Shown here: one piece after another, positions 27,409 through 35,261 of the stretch
Numbering within the stretch: position 1 is the stretch's first letter
Layout of the letters: each line of letters begins with the position of its first letter
Assembly: GCF_002086815.1 (NCBI RefSeq)
Contig: NZ_MVID01000003.1
Coordinates: forward strand, 287,230 to 351,229
DNA length: 64,000 nt
Direction of reading: 5' to 3'
Origin: Mycolicibacterium parafortuitum
GTDB taxonomy: Bacteria; Actinomycetota; Actinomycetes; Mycobacteriales; Mycobacteriaceae
Made by a program: the position numbers and the translations under genes
Notes under the pieces: model-generated
Seen by the model: only the letters and a program-made list of their open reading frames with translations
Database searches by the model: none
Told to the model about the DNA's origin: nothing

Positions 27409-29130
27409 CTATTCCTCAGGGGTCTCCATGGAGATCTCCATCTCGCGCAGCTCGCGCTTGAGGATCTTCCCGGTCGGGTTGCGCGGCAGTTCGTCGATGA
27501 AGACCACCTCGCGCGGAACCTTGTAGCGGGCCAGGTTCTCCCGCACGTAGGTCTTGATGCCGTCCTCGTCGATCGTGGCGCCCTCGGCCTTGACCACGAA
27601 GCAGCGCAGCCGGTGGCCCCACTCCTTGTCCTCGACGCCGATCGCGGTGGCCTCGACCACATCCGGGTGGCCGCTGACGAGGTCCTCGATCTCGGCGGGG
27701 AACACGTTCTCGCCGCCGGAGACGATCATCTCGTCGTCCCGGCCGCTGACGTAGAGCAGGTCGTGCTCGTCGAAGTAGCCGACATCACCCGAGGACAGCA
27801 GCCCGTCGATGATCTGCTTTCCGCCGCCACCGGTGTAGCCCTCGAACGGGAAGAAGGTGCCGACGAAGATCCGGCCCACCTCACCGCGCGGCACCTCGTT
27901 GCCGTTGTCGTCGAGGATCTTGACCTTCATGCCCTTGACGACCGGGCCGACTGTGGCCGGGTTGATCGAAAGATGTTGTGGGCCGGCGATTGTCGCGAAC
28001 GACACCTCGGTGGAGCCGTACAGGTTGTACACGACCGGGCCGAGTTCCTTCAGCGCCCTGGTGGCCAGTTCGGCGCCGAGCTGGCTGCCCGAGACGAACA
28101 CGATGCGCAGCGACGACAGGTTCGGCTTCGGAGAGGTCTTGTCGAGTTCGTCGAGGATGCGCGAAAGCATCACGGGCACCACGACGATCGCGGTGGCCTT
28201 GTGCTTCTCGATGTCGGCGAGCACCGTGGCCGGTTTGAACCGTCTGCGCAGCACCAGCGTGGTGCCCAGCATCATCGCGATCGTCGCGTGCAGGAACCCC
28301 AGCGCGTGGAACATCGGCGCGGGCAGCGAGGTGACCTCACCGGATTTGAACGGCACCGAGGACAGCACGCCGCCGATCGGCGCCAGCGACGGCGGGGCAC
28401 TGCGGTTGGCGCCCTTGGGCGTTCCGGTGGTGCCGCTGGTCAGGATGATGACCGACGAATGCTTGGTCACCTTCGGCGGCGGCGTCGAGCTGGTGCGCGC
28501 GACGAGTTCCTCGAGGGTTTCGTCGGTGCTGCCCGACGGCTCCTCCTTATCCGGGTTGATACCGAGCGAGCGCAGCTTGCCGAGTTCGGGTTCGGCGGCC
28601 GAAACGGCCTTGGTGTACTCGTCGTCGTAGATGATCAGCTTCGCGCCTTCGCGCTCCGAGACCTCTTTGATCTGCGGACCGGAGAACTCGCTGTTGAGCA
28701 GGATGATGCGGGCACCGGTCTTGCCCGCGGCGTACACCGACACCAGGAACCAGCGGTGGTTGCGGGCCAGGATCGCGACCCCGTCACCGCCCTTGACGCC
28801 CTTGGCGATCAGCCCGTTGGCGACCGCGTTGGCGGCGCTCTCCATCTCGGCGAACGTCATCTCACCGAAGTCGTCGATCACGGCGGCGCGATTCGGGTAG
28901 CGGCGCGCGTTGAGCGCGGGAATCATCCCGAACTCGCCCCAGCGCACCATGTCGGCGACGAACGCGGCGATGTCCTGCGGCGGTTCGAGCTTGAGCGCAC
29001 CGGCCTCGAACATCTTGCGGGCGTAATGCAGTTCGGCGGTGCCGCGGTCGACATATTTGCCGACCGACTTCCCCAACGTCTGCTGAACTGTGGCGAGCGC
29101 CTGCAACGGAAGATCGCTGAGCTTCGACAT
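27409..29130 (-). CDS. fadD2: Fatty acyl-CoA/AMP ligase FadD2-like
   Basis: A 573-residue ANL-superfamily adenylating enzyme. The phosphate loop is ILTSGTTGTPKGANR; the adenine motif is NLYGSTEVSFAT; the hinge and C-terminal core motifs are GDVGYFDEHDLLYVSGRDDEMI and NPTGKILKRELR with the catalytic Lys. It should activate a fatty acid as acyl-AMP and transfer it to CoA. Its neighbours here (fadE6 upstream in the map, LigD-like polymerase divergent) match Rv0269c-Rv0271c. A TANNNT box lies six bases before the ATG. Confidence 0.92.
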   Translation of the reverse strand: MSKLSDLPLQALATVQQTLGKSVGKYVDRGTAELHYARKMFEAGALKLEPPQDIAAFVADMVRWGEFGMIPALNARRYPNRAAVIDDFGEMTFAEMESAANAVANGLIAKGVKGGDGVAILARNHRWFLVSVYAAGKTGARIILLNSEFSGPQIKEVSEREGAKLIIYDDEYTKAVSAAEPELGKLRSLGINPDKEEPSGSTDETLEELVARTSSTPPPKVTKHSSVIILTSGTTGTPKGANRSAPPSLAPIGGVLSSVPFKSGEVTSLPAPMFHALGFLHATIAMMLGTTLVLRRRFKPATVLADIEKHKATAIVVVPVMLSRILDELDKTSPKPNLSSLRIVFVSGSQLGAELATRALKELGPVVYNLYGSTEVSFATIAGPQHLSINPATVGPVVKGMKVKILDDNGNEVPRGEVGRIFVGTFFPFEGYTGGGGKQIIDGLLSSGDVGYFDEHDLLYVSGRDDEMIVSGGENVFPAEIEDLVSGHPDVVEATAIGVEDKEWGHRLRCFVVKAEGATIDEDGIKTYVRENLARYKVPREVVFIDELPRNPTGKILKRELREMEISMETPEE

Positions 29131-29136
29131 GCGTCA

Positions 29137-29142
29137 ACCTTA
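29137..29142 (-). promoter_or_regulatory. -10 element for leaderless fadD2 transcript
   Basis: On the minus strand TAAGGT is followed by six bases and then the fadD2 ATG (29130). It lies within an inverted repeat whose arms are GCGTCA and TGACGC (29131-29150). Confidence 0.5.
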
Positions 29143-29173
29143 TGTGACGCCGGTCGCACCGCGGATTGGAACC

Positions 29174-29179
29174 TACGAT
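29174..29179 (+). promoter_or_regulatory. -10 element of the LigD-like polymerase gene
   Basis: TACGAT is followed by GAGGAA and the ATG at 29186, so transcription would begin at or beside the start codon. GAGGAA could instead serve as a ribosome-binding site on a longer transcript. Confidence 0.45.
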
Positions 29180-29185
29180 GAGGAA

Positions 29186-30424
29186 ATGGCCGCCCGCGAG
29201 TCCTTCGAGATCGGCGGTCAGGCGGTGCCGATCACCCATCCGGACAAGGTGGTGTTCGGCGATCTCGGGGTCACCAAGCTCGACCTGATCGAGTACTACG
29301 CCGCGGTCTCCGACGGCGCGTTGCGCGGGGTCCGAGACCGCCCGATGATCCTCAAACGGTTCGTCAAGGGCATCGAGGAAGAGGCGGTGTTCCAGAAGCG
29401 CGCCCCGGAGAAACGCCCCGACTTCGTCGACGTCGCCGAGCTCAGATACGCGCGCGGCACCTCGGCCAAGGAGGCGGTCCTGCACGATGCGGCGGGCCTG
29501 GTGTGGGCGGTGAACCTGGGCTGTGTGGACCTGAACCCGCACCCGGTGCGGGCCGACGACCTCGACCATCCCGACGAGTTGCGTGTCGACCTGGACCCGA
29601 TGCCGGGGGTCGGGTGGCGCCAGATCCTCGATGTCGCGTTCGTCGCGCGTGAAGTCCTCGAAGACCACGGGCTGGTCGCTTGGCCCAAGACGTCCGGGTC
29701 GCGCGGTTTCCACATCTATGCCCGGATCCACCGGCACTGGCCGTTCAAGCAGGTGCGGCTGGCGGCCGAGGCGGTGGCCCGCGAGGTGGAGCGGCGGGCC
29801 CCGGAGTCGGCGACGGCGCGCTGGTGGAAAGAAGAACGACACGGTGTGTTCGTCGACTTCAACCAGAACGCCAAGGACCGCACGGTCGCGTCGGCGTACT
29901 CGGTGCGCGCCACCCCGGACGCGCGGGTGTCGACGCCGCTGTTCTGGGATGAGGTCGCCGGCTGCCGACCCGAGGAGTTCACGCTGCACACGGTGCCTGC
30001 CCGGTTCGCCGAGCTGGGCGACCCGTGGGAGGGGATGGACGATTCCCCCGGCGGTCTGGAGGCGCTGCTGGAGCTCGCCGAGCGGCTCGGCCCGCCCGAG
30101 AAGGCCCCCAAGGGCGCGAACAGATCCGTCGACGGACGGCGGGCGTCGGTGATGCCGCTGATCGAGATCGCACGGACGAAGACCAAGGACGAGGCGATGG
30201 CCGCGCTCGCGCAGTGGCGCGAGAAGTACCCGGCCGCGTCCGAGAAGCTGGAGCCCGCGGATGTTCTCGTCGACGGGATGCGGGGCCCGAGTTCGATCTG
30301 GTACCGGATCCGGATCAACCTGCAGCACGTCGCCGAGGACCAGCGGCCGCCGCAGGAGGAACTGCTGGCCGACTACAACCCGTGGGCCGGCTACACCGGC
30401 GCCCAGGTGCAGCGCCGGGATTGA
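29186..30424 (+). CDS. LigD-type polymerase/primase domain protein (stand-alone, Rv0269c-like)
   Basis: A 412-residue protein of the archaeo-eukaryotic primase-like LigD polymerase family, without ligase or nuclease domains. The catalytic Asp pair is D135-x-D137 (ELRVDLDPMPGVGW); the nucleotide-binding segment is TSGSRGFHIYARI at about 167-179; a third acidic site lies in VFVDFNQNAKDRTVASAYS. Relatives fill gaps and extend primers, with ribonucleotide preference, in end joining or base-excision repair. It is transcribed divergently from fadD2. The C-terminal 100 residues are charged and helical. Confidence 0.88.
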   Translation: MAARESFEIGGQAVPITHPDKVVFGDLGVTKLDLIEYYAAVSDGALRGVRDRPMILKRFVKGIEEEAVFQKRAPEKRPDFVDVAELRYARGTSAKEAVLHDAAGLVWAVNLGCVDLNPHPVRADDLDHPDELRVDLDPMPGVGWRQILDVAFVAREVLEDHGLVAWPKTSGSRGFHIYARIHRHWPFKQVRLAAEAVAREVERRAPESATARWWKEERHGVFVDFNQNAKDRTVASAYSVRATPDARVSTPLFWDEVAGCRPEEFTLHTVPARFAELGDPWEGMDDSPGGLEALLELAERLGPPEKAPKGANRSVDGRRASVMPLIEIARTKTKDEAMAALAQWREKYPAASEKLEPADVLVDGMRGPSSIWYRIRINLQHVAEDQRPPQEELLADYNPWAGYTGAQVQRRD

Positions 30425-30584
30425 GCAGGCGCTAAGTTACCGACGAGTTTGCTGACCGGCGGCGCTCCAGGTTCTTACCGAAGTATTAGTCGTTACTCCC
30501 AGCGGCCTTAAATTGGCTCACTACCTTCATCTATGTGTCGCCCAACCGGCGAGACATGAGAGCACTGGATCGAAGGGGGCTGCG

Positions 30585-30992
30585 ATGTACGGCAATCCGA
30601 CGTTTCACTGCGACGGCGCTGATATTCGGGCGCACTGTCGGCAGTTGGCCACCGTCGTGAAGGTCGCGGGTCGTCTCGACAGCGCCAACGTCGAACGCGC
30701 CGGCCGTTACCTCGACCGGTTCATCATTCCCGAGAAGCCCTTCGTCCTGGACCTCGGTGACGTCGATTCCTTTAGCGAGGAAGCGATTTCACTGCTGTTC
30801 GTCGTCGACGACCTCTGCACCGCCGCCGGTGAGGAGTGGTCGCTGATCGCCAGCCGCGCGGTCGAGCAGACACTCCGCGACGCCGGGATCGAGTTCCCGG
30901 CGGCCGGCTCGGTCCCCGAGGCGCTCAACCATTTCGCCGATGCGATGGTCGCGCGCCGCCGTCTCCTCCCCCTGCTCACCAAGACTGCGTAA
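30585..30992 (+). CDS. STAS domain protein (anti-sigma factor antagonist-like)
   Basis: A 135-residue protein with the STAS fold: VVKVAGRLDSANVERAGRYLDRF, then FVLDLGDVDSFSEEAISLLFVVDDLC. The usual phosphoryl Ser would lie in DVDSFSEEAI. Such proteins bind anti-sigma kinases and free stress sigma factors, but many mycobacterial versions are orphans and no kinase is next to it. ATG 30585 follows a good ribosome-binding site (CGAAGGGGG). The 160-base gap upstream holds the promoter but shows no clear sigma-F signature. Confidence 0.82.
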   Translation: MYGNPTFHCDGADIRAHCRQLATVVKVAGRLDSANVERAGRYLDRFIIPEKPFVLDLGDVDSFSEEAISLLFVVDDLCTAAGEEWSLIASRAVEQTLRDAGIEFPAAGSVPEALNHFADAMVARRRLLPLLTKTA

Positions 30993-31000
30993 GGATCACT

Positions 31001-31087
31001 GTGTTACTCGATGTCAGGTGGCTCCGATTCCTGCTCCAGCGCCGTCACAGGGCGCATCATCACAATTTGGCGCTGACGGCTCACTAG
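31001..31087 (+). CDS. Possible 28-residue basic, His-rich peptide or leader ORF
   Basis: A GTG preceded by AAGGA begins a 28-codon frame reading VLLDVRWLRFLLQRRHRA and then three consecutive His codons. It fills most of the gap between the STAS gene and the acyl-CoA dehydrogenase at 31134. The Arg/His-rich composition recalls short leader peptides, but there is no partner stem-loop I can show. It may be chance. Confidence 0.25.
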   Translation: MLLDVRWLRFLLQRRHRAHHHNLALTAH

Positions 31088-31121
31088 GCCGGTTGCACGC
31101 ACCTGCCTAACGGGCACTGGC

Positions 31122-31127
31122 TAATGT
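31122..31127 (+). promoter_or_regulatory. -10 element for leaderless acyl-CoA dehydrogenase transcript
   Basis: TAATGT is followed by six bases and the ATG at 31134; no ribosome-binding site is present. Confidence 0.5.
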
Positions 31128-31133
31128 GCTCGT

Positions 31134-32330
31134 ATGGGCACTGACGCCGCTGCCGACCAGGTCGCCGATGCCGCGCGACGGGTGGTCGCCGAACACGATC
31201 CGAAGTCGGTTCCGATTCCCGAGTTTCTCGGCGCCTGTTTCGACGCCGGCCTGTCCTGGGTGCATTTCCCGGAGGGTTTCGGCGGCCTCGGCGTCTCCCG
31301 CGGCCTCCAGGCCGTCGCCGACCGGATCCTGCAGGGTGCCGGCGGACCGGTGCCGCTGGGTCTGAACCCGATGGGGTACGGGATGGCCGCCCCGACGGTG
31401 CGCGAGCACGCGCAGACCGACGACGTCCGAAAGCAGCTGCTGCGGCCGCTGGCCACCACCGAGGACATCTGGTGTCAGCTGTTCTCCGAACCGGGGGCGG
31501 GTTCCGACCTGGCCGGGCTGGCGACGTCGGCGGTACTCGACGGCGACACCTGGATCATCAACGGCCAGAAGGTCTGGACCAGCCTGGCCCACCGCGCCAA
31601 ATGGGGTCTGCTGCTCGCGCGCACCGATCCGAACATGCCCAAGCACAAAGGGCTGACGTACTTCGTCATCGACATGCACGGCGAGGGCGTCGAGACCCGT
31701 CCGCTGCGGCAGATGACCGGGCACGCGGAGTTCAACGAGGTCTACATCACCGACGCCCGGATCCCGGACGCGTTCCGGCTCGGCGCGGTCGGCGACGGCT
31801 GGCGGGTCGCGATGACGACGCTGATGAACGAGCGCAGCGCGCTCGGCGGCAGCGGCAGCAGGCGCGGCGCCGGCACCATCTCGGATGCGGTCGCGCTGTG
31901 GGCGTCGCGTCCCGATCTGCACACCCCCGTGCTGCGGGACCGGCTCAGCTCACTGTGGCTGCGCTCGGAGGCCCAGCGCCTCACCGCCGAACGGTCCCGC
32001 GCGTCGGCAACGGTCGGCGGCCCGGGACCGGAGGGCTCGATCGGCAAGCTCGTCGGCGCGGAACTCAACCAGCACATCTACGAGTTCTGCATGGACCTGC
32101 TCGGCCCCGAGGGGATTCTGTACGACGGATACGGCAAGGGCGACCGCGACGGCGATGCCGCCGACTGGCGCGGGCCGGTGCAGCAGCGTTTCCTGCGCAG
32201 CCGCGCCAACACGATCGAGGGAGGAACGTCGGAGGTGATGCGCAACATCCTCGGCGAACGGGTGCTGGGTCTGCCGGGTGATCTGAGGGCGGATGCGGGG
32301 ATCGCGTGGAAGGAGATCCCGCGTGGCTGA
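31134..32330 (+). CDS. Acyl-CoA dehydrogenase, alpha-type partner
   Basis: A 398-residue FadE-type flavoprotein. WCQLFSEPGAGSDLAGL and WTSLAHRAKWGLLLART are the middle-domain FAD/substrate motifs; the C-terminal FAD motif is ANTIEGGTSEVMRNILGERVLG. Its stop overlaps the GTG of a second acyl-CoA dehydrogenase at 32323. Mycobacteria build heterotetrameric dehydrogenases from such adjacent FadE pairs (for example those of sterol side-chain oxidation), and this pair looks like one. The substrate is unknown; the short N-terminal helical domain is typical of such partners. Confidence 0.9.
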   Translation: MGTDAAADQVADAARRVVAEHDPKSVPIPEFLGACFDAGLSWVHFPEGFGGLGVSRGLQAVADRILQGAGGPVPLGLNPMGYGMAAPTVREHAQTDDVRKQLLRPLATTEDIWCQLFSEPGAGSDLAGLATSAVLDGDTWIINGQKVWTSLAHRAKWGLLLARTDPNMPKHKGLTYFVIDMHGEGVETRPLRQMTGHAEFNEVYITDARIPDAFRLGAVGDGWRVAMTTLMNERSALGGSGSRRGAGTISDAVALWASRPDLHTPVLRDRLSSLWLRSEAQRLTAERSRASATVGGPGPEGSIGKLVGAELNQHIYEFCMDLLGPEGILYDGYGKGDRDGDAADWRGPVQQRFLRSRANTIEGGTSEVMRNILGERVLGLPGDLRADAGIAWKEIPRG

Positions 32331-33564
32331 GGAGCTTGCGGATCAGACCAGAAGCACAGCTGAGGAGCTTGCGGATCAGCCCAAGAGCACAGCTGAGACT
32401 CTGGCTGCTGGCGAGTGGGTGTTCACCGACGAGCAGAACCAGCTGCGCGCGGCGGTGCGCGCGTTCTGCGCCGATCACGGCGACGAGACCGCGGTGCGCG
32501 AGGCGATGGAGTCCGATCCGCCGTTCGACGCGAAGATCTGGCGCCGGCTCGGCTCCGAGCTGGGCGTGTTCGGGATGGCGGTGCCCGAGTCCGCCGGCGG
32601 CGCCGGCGGCAATCTGGTCGATCAGGCCGTCGCGGTCGAGCAGCTCGGCGCCGCGCTGACGTGCGGTCCGCTGTTCGGCACGGTCTATCTCGCGATCCCG
32701 GCGCTGGTCGCGGCCTCGCGCGGCGCGCAGCACCTCGAACCGCTGATCGAGGGCACCCGCACCGCGGCGTTCGTCGTGCGTGACGACGCGGGCGCGTTCG
32801 ACCCGGCCACGGTTGCGGTTCAGGCGATCCGGGCAGATCAGGGCTGGGCGCTGTCCGGCACGGTCGAGCGGGTGGTCGACGCCGGTGCCGCCGACGTCCT
32901 GCTGGTCGCCGCGGGCACACCCGACGGCGTCGGCCTGTTCGCGGTCGACGCCGAAGCCTCTGCGCTGCAACGCATTCCGCTGACCACGCTGGATCTGACC
33001 CGCCCCCAGGCCACGGTCGTGCTGACCGATGCCCCGGCGGAGCTGATCGCGGGCCCCGACGAAGCCGAGCGCGTCATCACCCACGCCCTCCAGGTGGGTG
33101 CGGCGCTGCTGGCCGTCGAACAGGTCGGCGCCGCGCAGCATCTGCTCGACCTGAGCGTGGACTACGCGAAGAACCGGCTGCAGTTCGGCAGACCGATCGG
33201 CTCCTTCCAGGCCGTCAAGCACCGCCTGGCCGACGACCTCGTCGCCCTCGAGCATGCCCGCTCGACGGCGTACCACGCGGTCTGGGCGCTCACCGACGGC
33301 TCCGACGACCCGGCGCTGGCGGTCAGCATCGCGCAGGCGATCTGCTCGGATGCGTTCGTCCGGGTTGCGACGGACACGATCCAGGTCCACGGTGGTATCG
33401 GATTCACCTGGGAGCACCAGGCCCACCTGTACTACAAGCGGGCCTACACCGACGCGGCACTGCTGGGCAGCGCCGAGCAGCACCGGTCCCGGGTGGCCGA
33501 ACTCGTGCTCGACGCCGCGCCCGAGAAGAACCCCCCACCCGTCGCGACCGGTACACCCAGCTGA
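32323..33564 (+). CDS. Acyl-CoA dehydrogenase, beta-type partner with a repeat-bearing N-terminal extension
   Basis: A 413-residue protein whose dehydrogenase domain starts near residue 28 (WVFTDEQNQLRAAVRAF). It carries the YAKNRLQFGRPIGSFQAVKHRLAD and QVHGGIGFTWEHQAHLYYKRA motifs. Before the domain lie two 11-residue repeats (AEELADQTRST, AEELADQPKST) encoded by a 33-bp direct repeat. GTG 32323 overlaps the upstream stop; starting later would need another codon within the extension, and I see none of ATG, GTG or TTG before residue 28 except near the domain itself. It likely pairs with the 31134 product. Confidence 0.87.
   Translation: MAEELADQTRSTAEELADQPKSTAETLAAGEWVFTDEQNQLRAAVRAFCADHGDETAVREAMESDPPFDAKIWRRLGSELGVFGMAVPESAGGAGGNLVDQAVAVEQLGAALTCGPLFGTVYLAIPALVAASRGAQHLEPLIEGTRTAAFVVRDDAGAFDPATVAVQAIRADQGWALSGTVERVVDAGAADVLLVAAGTPDGVGLFAVDAEASALQRIPLTTLDLTRPQATVVLTDAPAELIAGPDEAERVITHALQVGAALLAVEQVGAAQHLLDLSVDYAKNRLQFGRPIGSFQAVKHRLADDLVALEHARSTAYHAVWALTDGSDDPALAVSIAQAICSDAFVRVATDTIQVHGGIGFTWEHQAHLYYKRAYTDAALLGSAEQHRSRVAELVLDAAPEKNPPPVATGTPS
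32326..32391 (+). repeat. Direct repeat of 33 bp in the start of the 32323 gene
   Basis: Copies 32326-32358 and 32359-32391 are identical in the first 21 bases, with changes only near the centre; a third partial copy (GCTGAG) follows. The base composition is lower in GC than the flanks. Confidence 0.85.
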
Positions 33565-33575
33565 GAGGGAACGCC

Positions 33576-33833
33576 ATGCTGTCCAAGACCACCGCGCGAC
33601 AACGGTTCTCGCGCTACCTGGGCGCTGCGGCGCTCACCGCGGCCGTCGCAGCGCCGGTGGCCGCCGCGCTGGCGGCATCCCCGTCGGCGACGACCGCGCA
33701 GTGCCCCCCGGGCCAGACCGGGGTGATCTACGGCTGCGCGCCGTTCTGCGTGGAGGGCAAGTACCTGGACACCCAGACCGGGTTGTGCATGCCGATCGCG
33801 CCGCCTCCCCCACCGCCCGCTCCGCGTTTCTAG
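33576..33833 (+). CDS. Small secreted Cys/Pro-containing protein of unknown function
   Basis: An 85-residue protein with a signal peptide (RYLGAAALTAAVAAPVAAALAA, cleavage near 34-41) and a mature part of about 45 residues with four cysteines (QCPPGQTG, GCAPFC, LCMP), enough for two disulfides, ending in a run of prolines (PPPPPPAPRF). GAGGGAACGCC before ATG 33576 is the ribosome-binding site. It lies 12 bases after the dehydrogenase gene and ten before the permease, so it may be co-transcribed. I do not recognise a domain; small secreted proteins of this form occur in many mycobacteria. Confidence 0.72.
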   Translation: MLSKTTARQRFSRYLGAAALTAAVAAPVAAALAASPSATTAQCPPGQTGVIYGCAPFCVEGKYLDTQTGLCMPIAPPPPPPAPRF

Positions 33834-33842
33834 GAACATCTC

Positions 33843-35255
33843 GTGAACTCAGTGGACCGCTTCTTCGAAATCACGGCCCGCCAGTCGACGCTGGGCACCG
33901 AGATCCGCGGTGGCGTCGTCACGTTCATCGCGATGGCCTACATCATCGTGCTGAACCCGATCATCCTGTCGAGTTCGCCCGACGTCACCGGCGCCCAACT
34001 CGAATTCGCGCAGGTGTCGGCGACCACGTCGCTGGCCGCCGGCGTGATGACGATCCTGTTCGGCCTGATCGCGCGACTGCCGTTCGCGCTGGCCGCGGGG
34101 CTCGGCATCAACTCGTTCCTGGCCACCACCGTCGTCGGTGACCTCACCTGGGCCGAGGCGATGGGCCTGGTGGTCATCAACGGCCTGATCATCGTGCTGC
34201 TGGCCGTCACGGGGCTGCGCCGGCTGGTGTTCGACGCGGTGCCGATGCAGCTCAAGCTCGCGATCACCGCGGGCATCGGGCTGTTCATCCTGTTCATCGG
34301 GCTGGTCGACGCGGGCTTCATCGGCTCCACCGGGCGGCCGTCTCCGCCGGTCGGTCTCGGTGCGGGCGGGCTCGGATCCATCAGCACCGTGCCCACCCTG
34401 GTGTTCGTGCTGACCCTGGTACTGACCGGATTCCTCGTCGTCCGGAGGGTTCGCGGCGGAATCCTCATCGGCCTGGTGGCCGGCACCGTCGTCGCGGTGG
34501 TGATCGAGGCGATCTGGCACCTCGGATCGGCCGTCGACAATCCCGGCGGCTGGAGCCTGTCGGTGCCGACGCTGTCGGGTTCGCCGTTCGCGCTGCCCGA
34601 CCTGTCGCTGGTCGGTGAGTTCAGCCTGGACAGCTTCAGCCGCATCGGTGTGCTCGCCGCGGTGATGCTGATCTTCACGCTGGTGTTCGCGAACTTCTTC
34701 GACGCGATGGGCACCATGACCGGCCTGTCCCGCGAGGCGGGCCTGTCCGACGAGAAGGGCACGTTCCCGCGGTTGAAATCGGCGCTGATCGTCGAGGGCG
34801 CCGGTGCCGTGGTGGGTGGTGCGACGTCGTCGTCGTCGAACACCGTGTTCATCGAGTCCGGCGCCGGTATCGAGGAAGGCGCCCGCACCGGTCTGGCCAA
34901 CGTCGTGGCCGGCGTGCTGTTCCTGGCCGCGATGTTCATCAGCCCGCTCGCGTCGATCGTGCCCACCGAGGTGGCCGCCGCGGCGCTGGTGATCGTCGGC
35001 GCGATGATGGTGTCGCAGCTGCGCCACATCGACCTGACCGAGTTCTCCATCGCGCTGCCGGTGGTGCTGACGGTCGCGGTGATGCCGTTCAGCTACTCGA
35101 TCGCCAACGGCATCGGGGTCGGTTTCATCGCCTGGGTGCTGATGCGCACCGCGGCAGGGAAGTTCAAGGAGATCAGCCCGCTGCTGTGGGTGGTTGCCGC
35201 GGGCTTCGCGATCTACTTCGCCCGCACCCCGCTGGAGTCCCTGCTCGGTATGTGA
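33843..35255 (+). CDS. NCS2/AzgA-like purine permease
   Basis: A 470-residue membrane transporter with 12-14 hydrophobic segments. The N-terminal signature is TEIRGGVVTFIAMAYIIVLNP, followed by LPFALAAGLGINSFLA, and the central NFFDAMGTMTGLSREAG and TSSSSNTVFIESGAGI are characteristic of the AzgA branch, which takes up hypoxanthine, guanine and adenine by proton symport. The start is a GTG at 33843 preceded by TAGGAAC. Substrate specificity within purines is inferred from the family only. Confidence 0.9.
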   Translation: MNSVDRFFEITARQSTLGTEIRGGVVTFIAMAYIIVLNPIILSSSPDVTGAQLEFAQVSATTSLAAGVMTILFGLIARLPFALAAGLGINSFLATTVVGDLTWAEAMGLVVINGLIIVLLAVTGLRRLVFDAVPMQLKLAITAGIGLFILFIGLVDAGFIGSTGRPSPPVGLGAGGLGSISTVPTLVFVLTLVLTGFLVVRRVRGGILIGLVAGTVVAVVIEAIWHLGSAVDNPGGWSLSVPTLSGSPFALPDLSLVGEFSLDSFSRIGVLAAVMLIFTLVFANFFDAMGTMTGLSREAGLSDEKGTFPRLKSALIVEGAGAVVGGATSSSSNTVFIESGAGIEEGARTGLANVVAGVLFLAAMFISPLASIVPTEVAAAALVIVGAMMVSQLRHIDLTEFSIALPVVLTVAVMPFSYSIANGIGVGFIAWVLMRTAAGKFKEISPLLWVVAAGFAIYFARTPLESLLGM

Positions 35256-35261
35256 CCGGCG

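Noticed and set aside
30425..30584. Sigma-F type promoter before the STAS gene
   Set aside because: STAS genes are often sigma-F dependent, but no GTTT and GGGTAT pair with correct spacing could be found in this 160-base gap.
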